NCBI GenBank assembly: GCA_023818965.1
Contig: JAMWCD010000002.1
Span: 62,001-126,000 of the forward strand
Direction of reading: 5' to 3'
Length of the DNA: 64,000 nucleotides
Origin: Candidatus Omnitrophota bacterium
GTDB lineage: Bacteria > Ratteibacteria > UBA8468 > B48-G9 > DTJG01
The notes beneath the pieces are model-generated. The model was given only the letters and a program-made list of their open reading frames with translations. It had not been told where the DNA came from and searched no databases. The position numbers and the translations under genes are program-made. Below are positions 55,867 to 64,000 of this stretch, one piece after another. Position 1 is the stretch's first letter; each line of letters begins with the position of its first letter.

Positions 55867-57684
55867 TTATTCAGGATATTTTCTCAGCAAGTTTTCTATC
55901 ACAGGACTCAAAGGACATTTTAACTTTTTTGCCTGCCTTGCATCCTGTAATGCATTCTGAATGTTTCCATCCATCAAATATGCAAGTGCTCTTAAATGAT
56001 ACAATTGACCATTTCTCGGATGTATTTCAATTGCTTTTGAAAAGTCATTTATCGCCATAGAAAAATTTTTTTGAACAAGATATGCAATCCCGCGATTTTT
56101 CAAGGCATCAACATAATATGGCTTCAATGCGAGGGCATGGTTAAAATCATTCAGTGCCATTTCCCACCTGTTCATTGACGAATACAGGACACCTCTGTTG
56201 TTGTATGTAACAGGATAATCAGGATTGATTTTGATGGCAGTGTTAAAATCAAACAGGGCAAGGTCATAAAGTTTCATTGTTGCATAAACAATTCCCCTGT
56301 TGTTATACGCTTCAGCATACCATGGGTTAATCTGGATTGCTTTTGTATAATCCTTGATTGCATTTTCAAAATCACCTTTTGATGCATATGCAAGACCTCG
56401 ATTTAGATATGGTCTTGCTTTATTCGGGGATTTAGAAACGGCATCATTCCATAACTTCAATGGTTCTCTCCAGATATTATTTCTTTGATAGGTCAATACA
56501 GCATAAAAACAAATAAGAATGGTAAGGACAATTGTAACATACTGTTTCCTTTTTGAAATCCAGTATAAAAATGCAGGAATAAATATAGCAAATCCAGTCA
56601 ATGGAAGATACATACGGTGCTCCACAACAAGGTCGGGTTTAGGCACAACACTTGATTGGGGGATAATTGAAATAATGAAAAAGGCAATTGAAAAAGAAAG
56701 TAATCTATTTTTTTTCAAAAAGACCGCACAAACAAGCAAAAGGAGAAACATCAGCATGAAGCCCGCGAACGTTTCAGGTGGAAAAAAGATTGATTGTGAA
56801 ATTTGAACATCATAATCAATATTCTGTTTTAATGGAAGGAAAAGAAGTTTGATGTAAATCAAAAATGCCTGTCCCTGTGTTAAAAAATAGTCCTTTCTTG
56901 TGATAACATCTTCAGGAGAGCCCTGCATTGATTTAACCTGGTGAAGTTCAGAAACATTGATGCTGTGAGTGAAAAAAAGAATTGCTGGAATAATTGAAAA
57001 AAGGAAAATCATATATAAAACGACTTGCCACATTTTGCCACTATAAAAATCTTTTCTAAACCATATCATATGCATAAAGATCAAAAAAGGAAGAACAATA
57101 GAAATTTCTTTCGTAAACATAGAAAAAACAGCAAGAACAAAAGATAATATGAACCACAAATAATGGTTTTTCTTCCTTTCAACGGCATTCAGCCAGCATA
57201 AAAACGATGAGAGTATAAAAAAAGTCGCAAGGCACGTATGTCTTTGATAAACATATGTTACTGCCTGCGTTTGAAGAGGGTGCAAAGCAAATATCATTGC
57301 AGAAAATAAACAAATATTATTGATATCTTTCTGAAGTGTCGGACTGAAACTGTGCATCAGAAGTTTGCGTGCAATGTTAAATACAAGGAAACTGGATCCT
57401 GTATGAACAAGTAAATTTACAATATGATAGCCCGTAACATTGAAACCACCAATTTTATAGTTAATTGCAAAACTCATATACGTGATAAACCTTGTTGGCC
57501 AGTAAAAAAATATATCACGAATATTTCCAGGATGAAGAATAAAACGATTTCCTGTAATACAGGCAAGGTCATCAAACACAAATGGCACAAAAAAAGTGTT
57601 TGAATAGGCAATGAAAATTAATAAAAAAATAATTGTGTAAAACAGCAGGTTACTCGAAAAAAGCCAGGAAATTTTGTATTTCAT
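55867..57684 (-). CDS. TMTC-like membrane glycosyltransferase with C-terminal TPRs
   Basis: 605 residues. About eleven membrane helices fill the first 400, with the GT-C style acidic pair in FVPFVFDDLACITGN (Asp38, Asp39) and FALHPLQTQAVTYVYQRHT, as in DUF1736/TMTC proteins. About five to six tetratricopeptide repeats follow (YLNRGLAYASKGDFENAIKD, YNNRGIVYATMKLYDLALFD). TMTC proteins of animals are O-mannosyltransferases; bacterial ones are mostly uncharacterised. Between pilC and the pilin genes, a role in pilin O-glycosylation is plausible but inferred. Confidence 0.78.
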   Translation of the reverse strand: MKYKISWLFSSNLLFYTIIFLLIFIAYSNTFFVPFVFDDLACITGNRFILHPGNIRDIFFYWPTRFITYMSFAINYKIGGFNVTGYHIVNLLVHTGSSFLVFNIARKLLMHSFSPTLQKDINNICLFSAMIFALHPLQTQAVTYVYQRHTCLATFFILSSFLCWLNAVERKKNHYLWFILSFVLAVFSMFTKEISIVLPFLIFMHMIWFRKDFYSGKMWQVVLYMIFLFSIIPAILFFTHSINVSELHQVKSMQGSPEDVITRKDYFLTQGQAFLIYIKLLFLPLKQNIDYDVQISQSIFFPPETFAGFMLMFLLLLVCAVFLKKNRLLSFSIAFFIISIIPQSSVVPKPDLVVEHRMYLPLTGFAIFIPAFLYWISKRKQYVTIVLTILICFYAVLTYQRNNIWREPLKLWNDAVSKSPNKARPYLNRGLAYASKGDFENAIKDYTKAIQINPWYAEAYNNRGIVYATMKLYDLALFDFNTAIKINPDYPVTYNNRGVLYSSMNRWEMALNDFNHALALKPYYVDALKNRGIAYLVQKNFSMAINDFSKAIEIHPRNGQLYHLRALAYLMDGNIQNALQDARQAKKLKCPLSPVIENLLRKYPE

Positions 57685-57729
57685 GACATTTATTCTATCA
57701 TAAATTCCTGTGAAACATTCAATTGTCGC

Positions 57730-57757
57730 TTGACTTGATTGTTTTTTACGATAAAAT
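57730..57757 (+). promoter_or_regulatory. Promoter of the pilin genes
   Basis: TTGACT at 57730-57735, a 16-base spacer, TAAAAT at 57752-57757. The leader carries AAGGAGGTGA (57777-57786), a near-perfect match to the anti-Shine-Dalgarno sequence, as expected for a highly expressed pilin. Confidence 0.65.
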
Positions 57758-57791
57758 AAATATCAATAAATTCTGGAAGGAGGTGAAACAA

Positions 57792-58181
57792 ATGAAAAAA
57801 TTCAGAAATTCTCGCAAGGGATTTACCCTTATTGAGTTGATGGTGGTGGTCATCATCGTGGGAATTCTGGCTGCTGTTGCTGTCCCAATTTACAGAGCAA
57901 ATATCAAAAAGGCAGCAGCATCAGAAGGGGCAGCGCTTCTTGGCGCAGTGTTAACCGCAGAGAAGGTTTATTATGCGGAAAACAATACTTATACCACCAG
58001 TAAGTCAAACCTGAATGTTGAAGCCACAGGCAATAAATATTTCACAGATTACTCAATATCTACTGCTGATGCTAATGGATTTACAGCATCAACAACAGGA
58101 ACAGGTGCTGCAGCAGGGGTAACCGTGACAATGACATATACCAATGCTGGTGGTGCAACTATTAGTTATTCAGGATTATAA
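57792..58181 (+). CDS. pilA: Type IV major pilin-like protein, copy 1
   Basis: 129 residues. Prepilin leader MKKFRNSRKG cut before Phe (KG|FTLIELMVVVIIVGILAAVA with Glu at +5), then VPIYRANIKKAAASEGAALL. The globular part is small and lacks a Cys pair; the second half is Thr/Gly/Ala-rich (TASTTGTGAAAGVTVTM). ATG 57792 is set by the strong ribosome site. An upstream in-frame ATG at 57723 lies before the promoter. It shares 85 identical bases with copy 2. Confidence 0.9.
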   Translation: MKKFRNSRKGFTLIELMVVVIIVGILAAVAVPIYRANIKKAAASEGAALLGAVLTAEKVYYAENNTYTTSKSNLNVEATGNKYFTDYSISTADANGFTASTTGTGAAAGVTVTMTYTNAGGATISYSGL

Positions 58182-58210
58182 ACTTATAAAACTCTTTACA
58201 GGAGGTTTCC

Positions 58211-58600
58211 ATGTTCAGGAAAAAGAACAGGAAACACGGGTTTACGCTTGTAGAACTGATGGTTGTGGTAATTATTGTTGGAATACTGGCGTCGGTTGCT
58301 GTGCCAATCTATAGAGCAAATATTAAAAAAGCAATGGCATCAGAGGGAGCAGCACTTCTTGGTTCAGTACTGACAGCCCAGAGAATTTATTATGCAGAAA
58401 ACAACACCTACACAACCAGTAAAACAGCCCTGGGTATTGATACTGTCGGTAATAAATATTTCACAGATTACACAATATCTACGGCTGATGCTAATGGATT
58501 TACAGCATCAACAACAGGAACAGGTGCTGCAGCAGGGGTAACCGTGACAATGACATATACCAATGCTGCTGGTGCAACCATCAGTTATTCAGGATTGTAA
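58211..58600 (+). CDS. Type IV major pilin-like protein, copy 2
   Basis: 129 residues, cut site KHG|FTLVELMVVVIIVGILASVA. Same length as copy 1 and nearly the same sequence in the last 60 residues (KYFTDY, ISTADANGFTASTTGTGAAA). The 5' half differs at many synonymous sites, while 58484-58568 is base-for-base identical to 58065-58149. AGGAGG precedes the ATG. Tandem duplication kept homogeneous by gene conversion is likely. Confidence 0.9.
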   Translation: MFRKKNRKHGFTLVELMVVVIIVGILASVAVPIYRANIKKAMASEGAALLGSVLTAQRIYYAENNTYTTSKTALGIDTVGNKYFTDYTISTADANGFTASTTGTGAAAGVTVTMTYTNAAGATISYSGL

Positions 58601-58624
58601 CACAGGCGAGTTATTGAGGTTTTT

Positions 58625-59632
58625 ATGAACTTTAGTCTGGCCATTGATATTGGCTCGCATTATATTAAGGTTGCCGAAGGATATCTCAAAAAAGGCAGGA
58701 TTGTCCTGAGGACAGCCGGTATTACCAGAAATCCTTTTCCAGATGCCCATTTGAATCTCAATGAAAATGACCAGAAAAAATTTGTAAATTTTTTGAAAGA
58801 TTTTTTAAGAAAGGTAAACATCAAAAGCAGGGATACAGTATGCTGTGTCAGTGGTAATGGTCTCATAGTTCATTATTTCGATATCCCTGATATACCGGAA
58901 AATGAGATTAAAAATGCTGTTGAACTTGAGGCAATTCAGGTAATACCTGGCGGCATAGAAAAATTAGAATATGATTATGCCATCCTGCCTTCTCCCTCTC
59001 CCAAAAACCGTACTATAATGTTTATTGGTTATCCAAAAATCAAATGCGATTTTTTTGTTAATACCCTGATTATGAGCGGGTTACGACCAATTATTATGGA
59101 TGTTGCAGGTCTTTCTCTATCAAACTGCTATGAAAATTTGAGTAAAAATAATTCTAAAAATGTTGCCATCATTGATACTGGAGCAAAACAAACAAATCTG
59201 GCAATCATCAATAGTGAAGGGTTTGTTTTTATCAGACAGATTGATTTTGGTGGCGATACTGTAAATGCAGAAATCTCACGAGTGAAAAATATTTCTCGAT
59301 ATGATGCAGAACAATTCAAGAAAAATCCTGATAACAGGGAAGAAGTAAAGAAAAGCCTGAAAAATGTAATTCCAGACACATTGCAGGAAATACAAACATC
59401 CATAAGATATTTTGAAACCCGAACACAGAAGAAAATTGAAAAATTCCTTCTTACAGGTGGTTCAAGTTTACTTCCTGACTTTGTGGAAATTGTTGAAGAA
59501 AATCTCAAAATTCATGGAGAAATCTGGAAACCAATGGCAGGGCTGATTGAACATTGTTATACATCTGAACCTCAATGTACAGAGGTCTGCTTTAGCCAGG
59601 TACTTGGACTTATATCAAGGAAACTTTTATGA
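58625..59632 (+). CDS. pilM: Type IV pilus assembly protein PilM
   Basis: Actin-like cytoplasmic ATP-binding protein of the inner-membrane PilMNO(P) complex. FtsA-like phosphate loops: LAIDIGSHYIKVAEGYLKKG at the N-terminus, VAIIDTGAKQTNLAIINSEG in the middle and FLLTGGSSLLPDFVEIVEE near the end; DIPENEIKNAVELEAIQVIP is the family's mid segment. 335 residues. ATGA overlap with pilN. Confidence 0.93.
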   Translation: MNFSLAIDIGSHYIKVAEGYLKKGRIVLRTAGITRNPFPDAHLNLNENDQKKFVNFLKDFLRKVNIKSRDTVCCVSGNGLIVHYFDIPDIPENEIKNAVELEAIQVIPGGIEKLEYDYAILPSPSPKNRTIMFIGYPKIKCDFFVNTLIMSGLRPIIMDVAGLSLSNCYENLSKNNSKNVAIIDTGAKQTNLAIINSEGFVFIRQIDFGGDTVNAEISRVKNISRYDAEQFKKNPDNREEVKKSLKNVIPDTLQEIQTSIRYFETRTQKKIEKFLLTGGSSLLPDFVEIVEENLKIHGEIWKPMAGLIEHCYTSEPQCTEVCFSQVLGLISRKLL

Positions 59633-60207
59633 TTGAAATCAATTTACTGAAAAAAAGACAGGAAGTATTTTTACAAAGAGTGCTCATCTTTCGTATCATT
59701 TTCATATATCTGATTGGTCTTCTCTTTCTTCTGGTAATCATCGGGATTTCATATTTCTCCAACAGGATTGCAATAAAATTGACCCTTACAAGCATTGAAA
59801 ATTATAAACAGAAAATCAAAAATGAAAAGGGTATCATTCAAAATCTTGAAAGGTATAACGCAGAAATGGACAGAATAGCAAAAGATTTATTTTTTATGCA
59901 GGAAGAATATAAAAAAAGGGTTCTCTGGAGTAAAAAATTTGCCATAATTGTTTCATCAATTCCTGATAGTATATACCTGGAGAAAATTTCCCCCGATTCA
60001 GAAAAAAATTTTGTCATTGAGGGCCTGGTTTCCCCAGAAATTAAAAATATCAAAAAACCGATTACAGAATTTATGAACAATTTAAGGGCAAACTCTGGAT
60101 CAGAGTTTTCAAATATTTCGCTTGCTGAAATAAAAAAAATAACAAAAATACCCAAACAGGATGCAACAACGTTTAAAATTAATTGCACTGTGAAAGGGAA
60201 CAAATGA
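59629..60207 (+). CDS. pilN: Type IV pilus assembly protein PilN
   Basis: 192 residues. Starts with MIEINLLKKRQE, the conserved INLL peptide that binds PilM, followed by one membrane helix (IFIYLIGLLFLLVIIGISYF), a coiled segment and a small periplasmic ferredoxin-like domain (SIPDSIYLEKISPDSEKNFV). ATGA overlap with pilO. Confidence 0.88.
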   Translation: MIEINLLKKRQEVFLQRVLIFRIIFIYLIGLLFLLVIIGISYFSNRIAIKLTLTSIENYKQKIKNEKGIIQNLERYNAEMDRIAKDLFFMQEEYKKRVLWSKKFAIIVSSIPDSIYLEKISPDSEKNFVIEGLVSPEIKNIKKPITEFMNNLRANSGSEFSNISLAEIKKITKIPKQDATTFKINCTVKGNK

Positions 60208-60734
60208 AAAACTATGCAAGTTCTATTAGACAACATTTGATTATTATGGTTATTTTATATGGGGGAACATGGTTTATACTGAATAACCTTGTTATGCGGC
60301 AACAGCACAAGATTTTGCAACAATACAGAGAACAAAAGAAAATGATTGAGTATGATTATTTGAGAATCAAAAACTACCCTGATTATATGTCCACAATACA
60401 ATCCACTATTGATTATGCAAAAAATAAACTGGGTCAGATTTTCTGGGTCAATAATGGATATGACCCGAATTTGAATTTTTTCCAGCACATTGCTTCAATT
60501 GGAGAAAAATCTGGTGTATCCATATTAAGTTTGCATCCAGTTGAAAACAAAAATACAGGATATTTCACCTGGGATGTTTCTTTAAATGGAAATTTCAACA
60601 ATATCATGAAATTTATTAATGAAATAGAAATATCCCCAAAATTCCTCAGAATTGAATCAATAGAAATCAACAATACTGACACTGGTATAACAGCGTCAAT
60701 AATCATTTCAGGTATAAAAAAACAGGAGCAATAA
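60204..60734 (+). CDS. pilO: Type IV pilus assembly protein PilO
   Basis: 176 residues: an N-terminal membrane helix (HLIIMVILYGGTWFILNNLV), a coiled coil and a periplasmic domain ending GNFNNIMKFINEIEISPKFL then RIESIEI, the typical PilO core. The start at 60204 overlaps the pilN stop and has AAAGGGAA upstream; an alternative 21 bases earlier has no such signal. Heterodimerises with PilN. Confidence 0.87.
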   Translation: MKNYASSIRQHLIIMVILYGGTWFILNNLVMRQQHKILQQYREQKKMIEYDYLRIKNYPDYMSTIQSTIDYAKNKLGQIFWVNNGYDPNLNFFQHIASIGEKSGVSILSLHPVENKNTGYFTWDVSLNGNFNNIMKFINEIEISPKFLRIESIEINNTDTGITASIIISGIKKQEQ

Positions 60735-60735
60735 A

Positions 60736-61755
60736 ATGGATAAAAAGAACAAAAAAACTTTAATTCTTCTTGTGGTTCTGCTTTTGATATTTGTTTTTAC
60801 CCTCACCAGGGCACTTAAACCTGTCAAACCAAAAACAATCACGATAAATCCCCAGAATAAAGAAGGAGAAAAAAATGCTGTTGTGCAACAACCAGAAAAG
60901 GATGAACTGTTCAGTTTTGAAGAAATAGATACGACAATAAAAAAGGTTCAAACACTTGTCAAAAATATTGAGGAGTCAGAAAAGCAGGTAGTTAAAATTG
61001 AAACGAATAAAGATCCATTTCAAAAGCCGATAACAAAAAATTATGATGTTGAAAAGGTTCAGGTTTCAAGTATTCTTATACCCGAAGTCCCTGTTGCGCC
61101 GGATTTCAAGGTTTCAGGAATTATTTATGATAAGAACAGACCCATGGCAATCATTGATGATGAAATAAAATCAGAAAAGGAAATAAAATCGGGCTATACC
61201 ATAGAAAAAATCCTGCCTGATAGAGTAATCCTGAGTTATAAAGATAAACAATTTACTTTGTTTGTGAACAATGGAAAAAATTTTGAAAATACCAACCTTC
61301 GTATTTCTGATGCCAGTAATGATACAGGAGTATCTGTTGCTACACAAAATACTACTGGTCTAATTGACAGTAAGAGAAACGAAAATAGAATCGCAATGAT
61401 AAGCGGAAATCTTTCAGAAGATACTTCTGTCCTTAAAGAAAGTAGCATAGCTACTGCACAAATTGATAGCACAGAACAGGAAAAAATTTTCACCATTCAG
61501 GTTGCTTCATTTGCAGAAAACAAAAAGGATATGGCTATTAATTTTGCAAAAAAACTGATTTCAGATGGTTATGAGGATGTGAGAGTGGAAAAAATTAATG
61601 GAATGTATACAATTAGAATTGGTAAATCCAGTGAAAAAGATGACCTAATTCCGCTATATGAACAGATAAAACAGTATTCTGAAACAAGTTTTTTAAGAAA
61701 AGCATTGTATGTCAGGGAAAGAATAATATTTGACAACGTAAGTATGAACATGTGA
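60736..61755 (+). CDS. PilP-like pilus protein fused to a SPOR domain
   Basis: 339 residues. A membrane helix (TLILLVVLLLIFVFTLTRAL), a long linker containing DPFQKPI, then a PilP-like beta domain at about 115-180 (FKVSGIIYDKNRPMAIIDDE, VILSYKDKQFTLFV). The last 85 residues are a SPOR domain (IFTIQVASFAENKKDMAINF, DVRVEKINGMYTIRIGKSS), which binds peptidoglycan lacking stem peptides. Usual PilP is a lipoprotein of about 170 residues, so both the anchor and the SPOR addition are unusual. In pilP's place between pilO and pilQ. Confidence 0.8.
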   Translation: MDKKNKKTLILLVVLLLIFVFTLTRALKPVKPKTITINPQNKEGEKNAVVQQPEKDELFSFEEIDTTIKKVQTLVKNIEESEKQVVKIETNKDPFQKPITKNYDVEKVQVSSILIPEVPVAPDFKVSGIIYDKNRPMAIIDDEIKSEKEIKSGYTIEKILPDRVILSYKDKQFTLFVNNGKNFENTNLRISDASNDTGVSVATQNTTGLIDSKRNENRIAMISGNLSEDTSVLKESSIATAQIDSTEQEKIFTIQVASFAENKKDMAINFAKKLISDGYEDVRVEKINGMYTIRIGKSSEKDDLIPLYEQIKQYSETSFLRKALYVRERIIFDNVSMNM

Positions 61756-61762
61756 GGTCAAT

Positions 61763-63487
61763 ATGAACACAATAAGAAAAATTGCGGTCTGTATTTTAGT
61801 TTTTGGTCTTACTGTTACTTTTGCATCACAGAAAATAGAATCATTAACATTCAATCAAACAAAACTTTCGCTTGTTCTTGAAATCATCAGCAAGAAAACA
61901 GGAATAAAACTCATAACAAGCTCTGAACTTGCTGATAAACCGATCACAGCATATCTTGAAAATGTATCAGCAGACGAAGCGATTGACAGCATCCTCAGTG
62001 CCAATGGACTGTTCAGGGAAAAATTAAAGGACTCTGATGTTTACCTTGTTTATTCTGAACAAAAGAAAGCAGAATCTCAGCCAATCAGTACCTGTTTTCA
62101 ATTAAAACATGCATTTGCCAGGGATATTGCGAATGAATTGAAAAATCTTGGTTTTGAGAAAAATATTACTGTTGATGGTCGAACAAATATGTTGATTGTA
62201 AAAGATACTCCTTCAAACATTGAAATAATCAGGTCTATAATTGAACACATTGATGTTGAACATCAGGCGAGCCCAGTAAAAACTTCTGTTTATCCACTCA
62301 AATATGTTCGTGCAGGAGATATCTGGCCCATAGTACTTTCAGTTATCAAGAAAAACAAAGGTGAAAAAGATACTGAATCAAAAGCAACAATTACCATTGA
62401 TACAAATGCGAAAGAAACAGGAGACCTTGGAACAGCAACAGCAGGTTCAAGTTCTGGAAGTACTTCAGGAACCACAACAGGATCGACCACCAGTTCTGGA
62501 ACAGCAACTGGCTCTGGCACAACAACAGGTTCATCCTATGCCTATCCTACCCTGACAGGACAGAGAGATCGAACAATCAGCGGCAAGGTTCAGATTTCAA
62601 CTGATATGTCAACAGGGTTTTCTATTCTTCCTGATGAAAGAACAAATAGCTTAATTCTTGTAGGAACACAGGATTTTCTTGATGAGATTAAACTTATTAT
62701 TTCTTCACTTGATAAACCAGTACCACAGGTTTCAATTGAAGCAATGATTGTTGAACTAACAGATGATGCAACAAAATCAATCGGAATCACATGGGGCAAC
62801 AGTACCACTGGATTGGGAAATGTTTCTGGTGGATTCACAACAACCATTACTACTGATTCAATTACAGGTGTAAGAGGACACAAAATTGAAGAAAATCTTA
62901 CATGGTCAGGTCTTGTTGCAAATATCAAGGCACTTCAGTCAAAGGGGGAAGCCAATATTCTTGCAAATCCAAGGGTAACAACACTAAATGGAACTCCTGC
63001 AACAATTCGTATCACAAATAGAATTCCTGTTGCACCAGTTGTTACAACAACAAGCACTGGTGGAACAGGCACCACTGTCACACAGTATGAATACAGAGAC
63101 ATAGGAATTATCCTTGTTGCAGTGCCATATGTTGGTAATGATAATACTGTAACAATGGAAGTTTCTCCACAGGTTTTTGCTGCAAAACAATCTGCGTTTT
63201 TCAAGGATGCTGTTGAAACATCTGAAAGGTCAACATTAACAAAGGTAATGGTAAAAGACGGAGAAACAATTGTTATTGGTGGACTTTTAAGCACAGAAAA
63301 TATTAAAGGAGAAAATAAATTCCCGATCTTAGGAGATGTTTTTCCATTTCTATTCAGCAGTAAAAACCGCCAGATGAAAAAAACAGACCTTGTAATATTT
63401 TTAACCCCACGCATCATTACTGAACAAATAAGTAAGAAAATTTCTGAAGAAGAAAAAATTCGCACAAAAACTGAAAAAGGAAAATAA
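61763..63487 (+). CDS. pilQ: Type IV pilus secretin PilQ
   Basis: Outer-membrane channel for the pilus, 574 residues. Signal peptide, an STN-like domain (FNQTKLSLVLEIISKKTGIK), secretin N-domains (FQLKHAFARDIANELKNLGF, VYPLKYVRAGDIWPIVLSVI), a Ser/Thr/Gly-only linker at about 222-258, then the secretin barrel: VSIEAMIVELTDDATKSIGI, LQSKGEANILANPRVTTLNG and VKDGETIVIGGLLSTENIKG. N-domains are fewer than in the longest homologues. An ordinary Sec signal, no lipobox. Confidence 0.93.
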   Translation: MNTIRKIAVCILVFGLTVTFASQKIESLTFNQTKLSLVLEIISKKTGIKLITSSELADKPITAYLENVSADEAIDSILSANGLFREKLKDSDVYLVYSEQKKAESQPISTCFQLKHAFARDIANELKNLGFEKNITVDGRTNMLIVKDTPSNIEIIRSIIEHIDVEHQASPVKTSVYPLKYVRAGDIWPIVLSVIKKNKGEKDTESKATITIDTNAKETGDLGTATAGSSSGSTSGTTTGSTTSSGTATGSGTTTGSSYAYPTLTGQRDRTISGKVQISTDMSTGFSILPDERTNSLILVGTQDFLDEIKLIISSLDKPVPQVSIEAMIVELTDDATKSIGITWGNSTTGLGNVSGGFTTTITTDSITGVRGHKIEENLTWSGLVANIKALQSKGEANILANPRVTTLNGTPATIRITNRIPVAPVVTTTSTGGTGTTVTQYEYRDIGIILVAVPYVGNDNTVTMEVSPQVFAAKQSAFFKDAVETSERSTLTKVMVKDGETIVIGGLLSTENIKGENKFPILGDVFPFLFSSKNRQMKKTDLVIFLTPRIITEQISKKISEEEKIRTKTEKGK

Positions 63488-63489
63488 GA

Positions 63490-63843
63490 ATGCAGAAAAA
63501 AGCATTCACAATCATTGAGTTCCTTCTTGCATTTGTAATTATTTCCATTGCATTGATCGGTGGTTCTGCCTTTTTTTATGCCAATGCCAAAAACATTGTA
63601 CATTCTGATATTACACGACTTGCAACATGGAAGGCAATAGAAAAAATTGAAACATTAAAAGCAACAGATTATTCTCAAATCCCTGTGGGAACAACAACAG
63701 AAAATATTACAATGGGAAATACACAGGCACAGAGAATCACAATAGTCACTGAAGACACATCTGTCTCATTAAAAACAGTAAATGTGCAGGTTGTCTGGAA
63801 TAATAGTAATATCAGTTTATCAACGATGATTGCAAAACAATGA
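63490..63843 (+). CDS. Minor prepilin (PilV-like) with Ala at the cleavage position
   Basis: 117 residues. The leader is only MQKKA: the site reads KKA|FTIIEFLLAFVIISIALIGG, with Glu at +5 but Ala where almost all prepilins have Gly at -1. The rest (RLATWKAIEKIETLKATDYS, VNVQVVWNNSNISLSTMIAK) matches PilV/GspI-type minor pilins. It starts three bases after pilQ and ends in an ATGA overlap with the next prepilin. Confidence 0.8.
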   Translation: MQKKAFTIIEFLLAFVIISIALIGGSAFFYANAKNIVHSDITRLATWKAIEKIETLKATDYSQIPVGTTTENITMGNTQAQRITIVTEDTSVSLKTVNVQVVWNNSNISLSTMIAKQ

Positions 63844-64000
63844 AACCATTGAAATTTTTTAAAAAACGATGCGGAATAACTCTCATTGAATTGATGGTCG
63901 TTTTGATTCTTGGTTCACTTGCAATTTTTTCTGTAAGCAGTATTGTTATTGAATCATATAAAGAATGGAAAAGAAGCAAGGATGTAGTTTCTCTTCAGGT
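63840..64000 (+). CDS. Minor prepilin (PilW/GspJ-like), cut by window end
   Basis: 53 codons visible. Prepilin leader MKPLKFFKKRCG, cut before Ile (CG|ITLIELMVVLILGSLAIFS) with Glu at +5. The sequence continues ESYKEWKRSKDVVSLQ to the window edge. A longer GspJ/PilW-type minor pilin is expected. Confidence 0.82.
   Translation, partial: MKPLKFFKKRCGITLIELMVVLILGSLAIFSVSSIVIESYKEWKRSKDVVSLQ

Noticed and set aside
62430..62540. Short repeated-looking tract in pilQ as a tandem repeat or CRISPR-like element
   Set aside because: It encodes a Ser/Thr/Gly linker in the secretin frame; units are irregular and there are no spacers.
62935..63603. 222-codon open frame on the minus strand within pilQ
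   Set aside because: It is antisense to the conserved secretin barrel, has no ribosome site and low-complexity Thr/Val composition mirroring the sense codons.

Overview
The window is bacterial chromosome, AT-rich (by eye about 35-38% G+C) and very dense: most neighbouring genes on one strand overlap by a stop/start ATGA or TGATG or sit within 20 bases. The cell looks diderm and anaerobic. It has an outer-membrane secretin with a full type IV pilus set, a heptosyltransferase-like enzyme, a 2-oxoacid:ferredoxin oxidoreductase, pyruvate phosphate dikinase, a membrane Fe-S relay and a corrinoid adenosyltransferase. The content and style suggest an uncultured candidate phylum near the PVC group (Omnitrophota-like), but this is an impression. 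There is no rRNA or tRNA here to test it.

Layout. 1-2.5 kb: end of an unrecognised gene and two surface-sugar glycosyltransferases. 2.5-10.6 kb: one long + strand operon (gatC, accA, hisG, a 31-residue mS38/COX24-like basic protein, a TPR lipoprotein, dxs, NAD kinase, a dicluster ferredoxin, a TIM-barrel epimerase, a MEMO protein). 10.6-17.7 kb: parA with a small partner, lysA/argH (-), topA, hisA, a secreted PLD nuclease. 17.7-26.5 kb: citramalate synthase and most of the shikimate/phenylalanine pathway (aroE, a degenerate shikimate kinase, aroC, aroA, aroB, pheA, DAHP synthase); 3-dehydroquinate dehydratase is absent. 26.5-35.1 kb: central carbon genes (a GH63/GH37-like glycosidase, Fe-alcohol dehydrogenase, ribF, ppdK, korAB). 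35.2-38.3 kb: a DUF362 protein, a NapH-like and a NapG-like Fe-S protein, tatA and tatC, which looks like an exported redox module with its own Tat translocase.

38.3-38.7 kb is the only long non-coding gap. It holds a strong dif-like Xer site, two DnaA-box-like sequences and a 12-base inverted repeat. The coding strand switches here from + to -, as expected at a replication terminus. 38.7-46.4 kb (-): pdxJ, hisC, trpS, a Nudix fusion, YjbQ, M18 aminopeptidase, nitroreductase, cobO, a Gfo/Idh dehydrogenase. 46.5-52.9 kb: leuS with a terminator, then a small membrane protein, a Xer recombinase, an MBL hydrolase and ligA (-). 52.9-64 kb: the type IV pilus locus (pilB, pilC, two near-duplicate major pilins, pilMNO, a PilP-SPOR fusion, pilQ, two minor prepilins, the last cut by the window edge), with an oppositely oriented TMTC-like glycosyltransferase between pilC and the pilins.

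The most unusual points are: a dispersed family of octamer arrays (AAGTTATG/AACTTCAT variants, always whole multiples of 8 bases) at start/stop junctions; the dif-like site with its flanking repeat; a shikimate kinase homologue without its catalytic motifs; two Tat-type leaders with Arg-Lys instead of Arg-Arg beside tatAC; and cimA/aroE, which diverge from promoters that place transcription starts at about the start codons.
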